NCBI RefSeq assembly: GCF_041902845.1
Contig: NZ_CP159486.1
Location: forward strand, 3,224,001-3,288,000
Reading direction: 5' to 3'
From: Limibacterium fermenti
GTDB taxonomy: Bacteria > Bacteroidota > Bacteroidia > Bacteroidales > Dysgonomonadaceae
DNA: 64,000 nucleotides
This document shows, piece after piece, positions 63,769 through 64,000 of the stretch. The notes beneath the pieces were generated by a model. The model ran no database searches. It had not been told where the DNA came from and saw nothing but the letters and a program-made list of their open reading frames with translations. Numbering within the stretch: the stretch's first letter is position 1; every line of letters starts with the position of its first letter. Both the position numbers and the translations under genes were made by a program.

Positions 63769-64000
63769 TTAGTAAAATAAAACGGTACGAGATCAAACTT
63801 ATTACGTAACGAATGGACGGGCATCCAAGAAAACGATAATAAGCAGACTCGTACCGTCATTATATGACGATAGTCATGCGTATTTATCTCGTTTCCTATT
63901 GAAAAATTTGCCCGTTTTTCGTTACGAATAAATACGAATGTTCAATATTTACTCTTCAAAGAAAAGTATTTGTTTGCAAAAATATAAAAAGGATTTGAAT
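63769..64000 (-). promoter_or_regulatory. Structured upstream region of the second tetR
   Basis: A TAAGTTTG box (complement of 63794-63801) and a TATTTTTG box (complement of 63977-63984) match the -7 consensus. Two long-range inverted repeats interlace: ACGGTACGAG (63782-63791) with CTCGTACCGT (63848-63857), and CGTAACGAA...ACGGGCA (63805-63823) with TGCCCGT...TTCGTTACG (63909-63926). They could be operators or alternative RNA structures. No gene is seen to the window end. Confidence 0.5.

Noticed and set aside
1..64000. CRISPR arrays, tRNA and rRNA genes
   Set aside because: I saw no regularly spaced repeats and no recognisable tRNA or rRNA sequence on either strand.

Overview
The window looks like a chromosome or large mobile element of a Bacteroidales-type member of the Bacteroidota. 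The support is a Bacteroides-style Tra conjugation system, several TAnnTTTG (-7) promoter boxes, CarboxypepD-regulatory/beta-barrel outer-membrane proteins, and AT-rich intergenic DNA with few purine-rich ribosome binding sites. Genus cannot be told from the sequence alone.

Layout. (1) 1-3942, plus strand: the end of an unknown gene, then a promoter and a two-gene restriction-modification unit (Eco57I-type methylase plus a PD-(D/E)XK nuclease-like protein). (2) 4030-15302, minus strand: a conjugation operon in the order ParA/TraA, DUF3408, TraD-like, TraE, TraF, TraG (VirB4), TraI, TraJ, TraK, TraL, TraM, TraN, TraO, TraQ. (3) 15303-19744: an intergenic region with a candidate transfer origin, then plus-strand mobilisation genes (MobA-like accessory protein, MobB relaxase, VirD4-type coupling protein). 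(4) 19837-63768, minus strand: a long accessory region dominated by ribosomally synthesised, post-translationally modified peptide (RiPP) genes.

The accessory region appears to hold three different RiPP cassettes, each with a precursor of about 50 residues and a double-glycine leader. All three precursors are short and easy to miss. Cassette C (19837-40443) has a hydrophobic precursor at 36614-36763, a SPASM radical SAM enzyme, two further radical SAM proteins, a CPBP protease homologue, an LspA homologue lacking a catalytic Asp, a glycosyltransferase-like protein, an O-antigen-ligase/TPR fusion, an ABC-2 exporter, and a MacA/MacB/ATPase/TolC set split between the two ends. Cassette A (41192-50796) has a precursor at 48004-48150, a YcaO protein, a B12-type radical SAM protein, a C39-peptidase ABC exporter with a short HlyD-like partner, and an outer-membrane barrel. 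Cassette B (51775-59055) has a precursor at 58894-59055, a radical SAM protein of the RiPP C-methyltransferase type, a small radical SAM protein, a GNAT acetyltransferase and another outer-membrane barrel. The C39 exporter in cassette A is the only visible double-Gly leader peptidase and could serve all three.

Cassettes A and B are bounded by copies of the 3' end of an acyltransferase gene. The intact gene (59951-61159) follows an alpha-oxoamine synthase and two TetR regulators at the right edge. Fragments lie at 40756-41130 and 51165-51340, and a repeat of about 410 bp (50921-51330 and 59703-60111) flanks cassette B. This suggests assembly by homologous recombination or tandem duplication. 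One intact IS3-family element has inserted at the 3' end of a radical SAM gene. A frameshifted IS4-type transposase, an IS5-type remnant and a MITE-like fold-back element add to the mosaic. Base composition changes abruptly between neighbouring genes.
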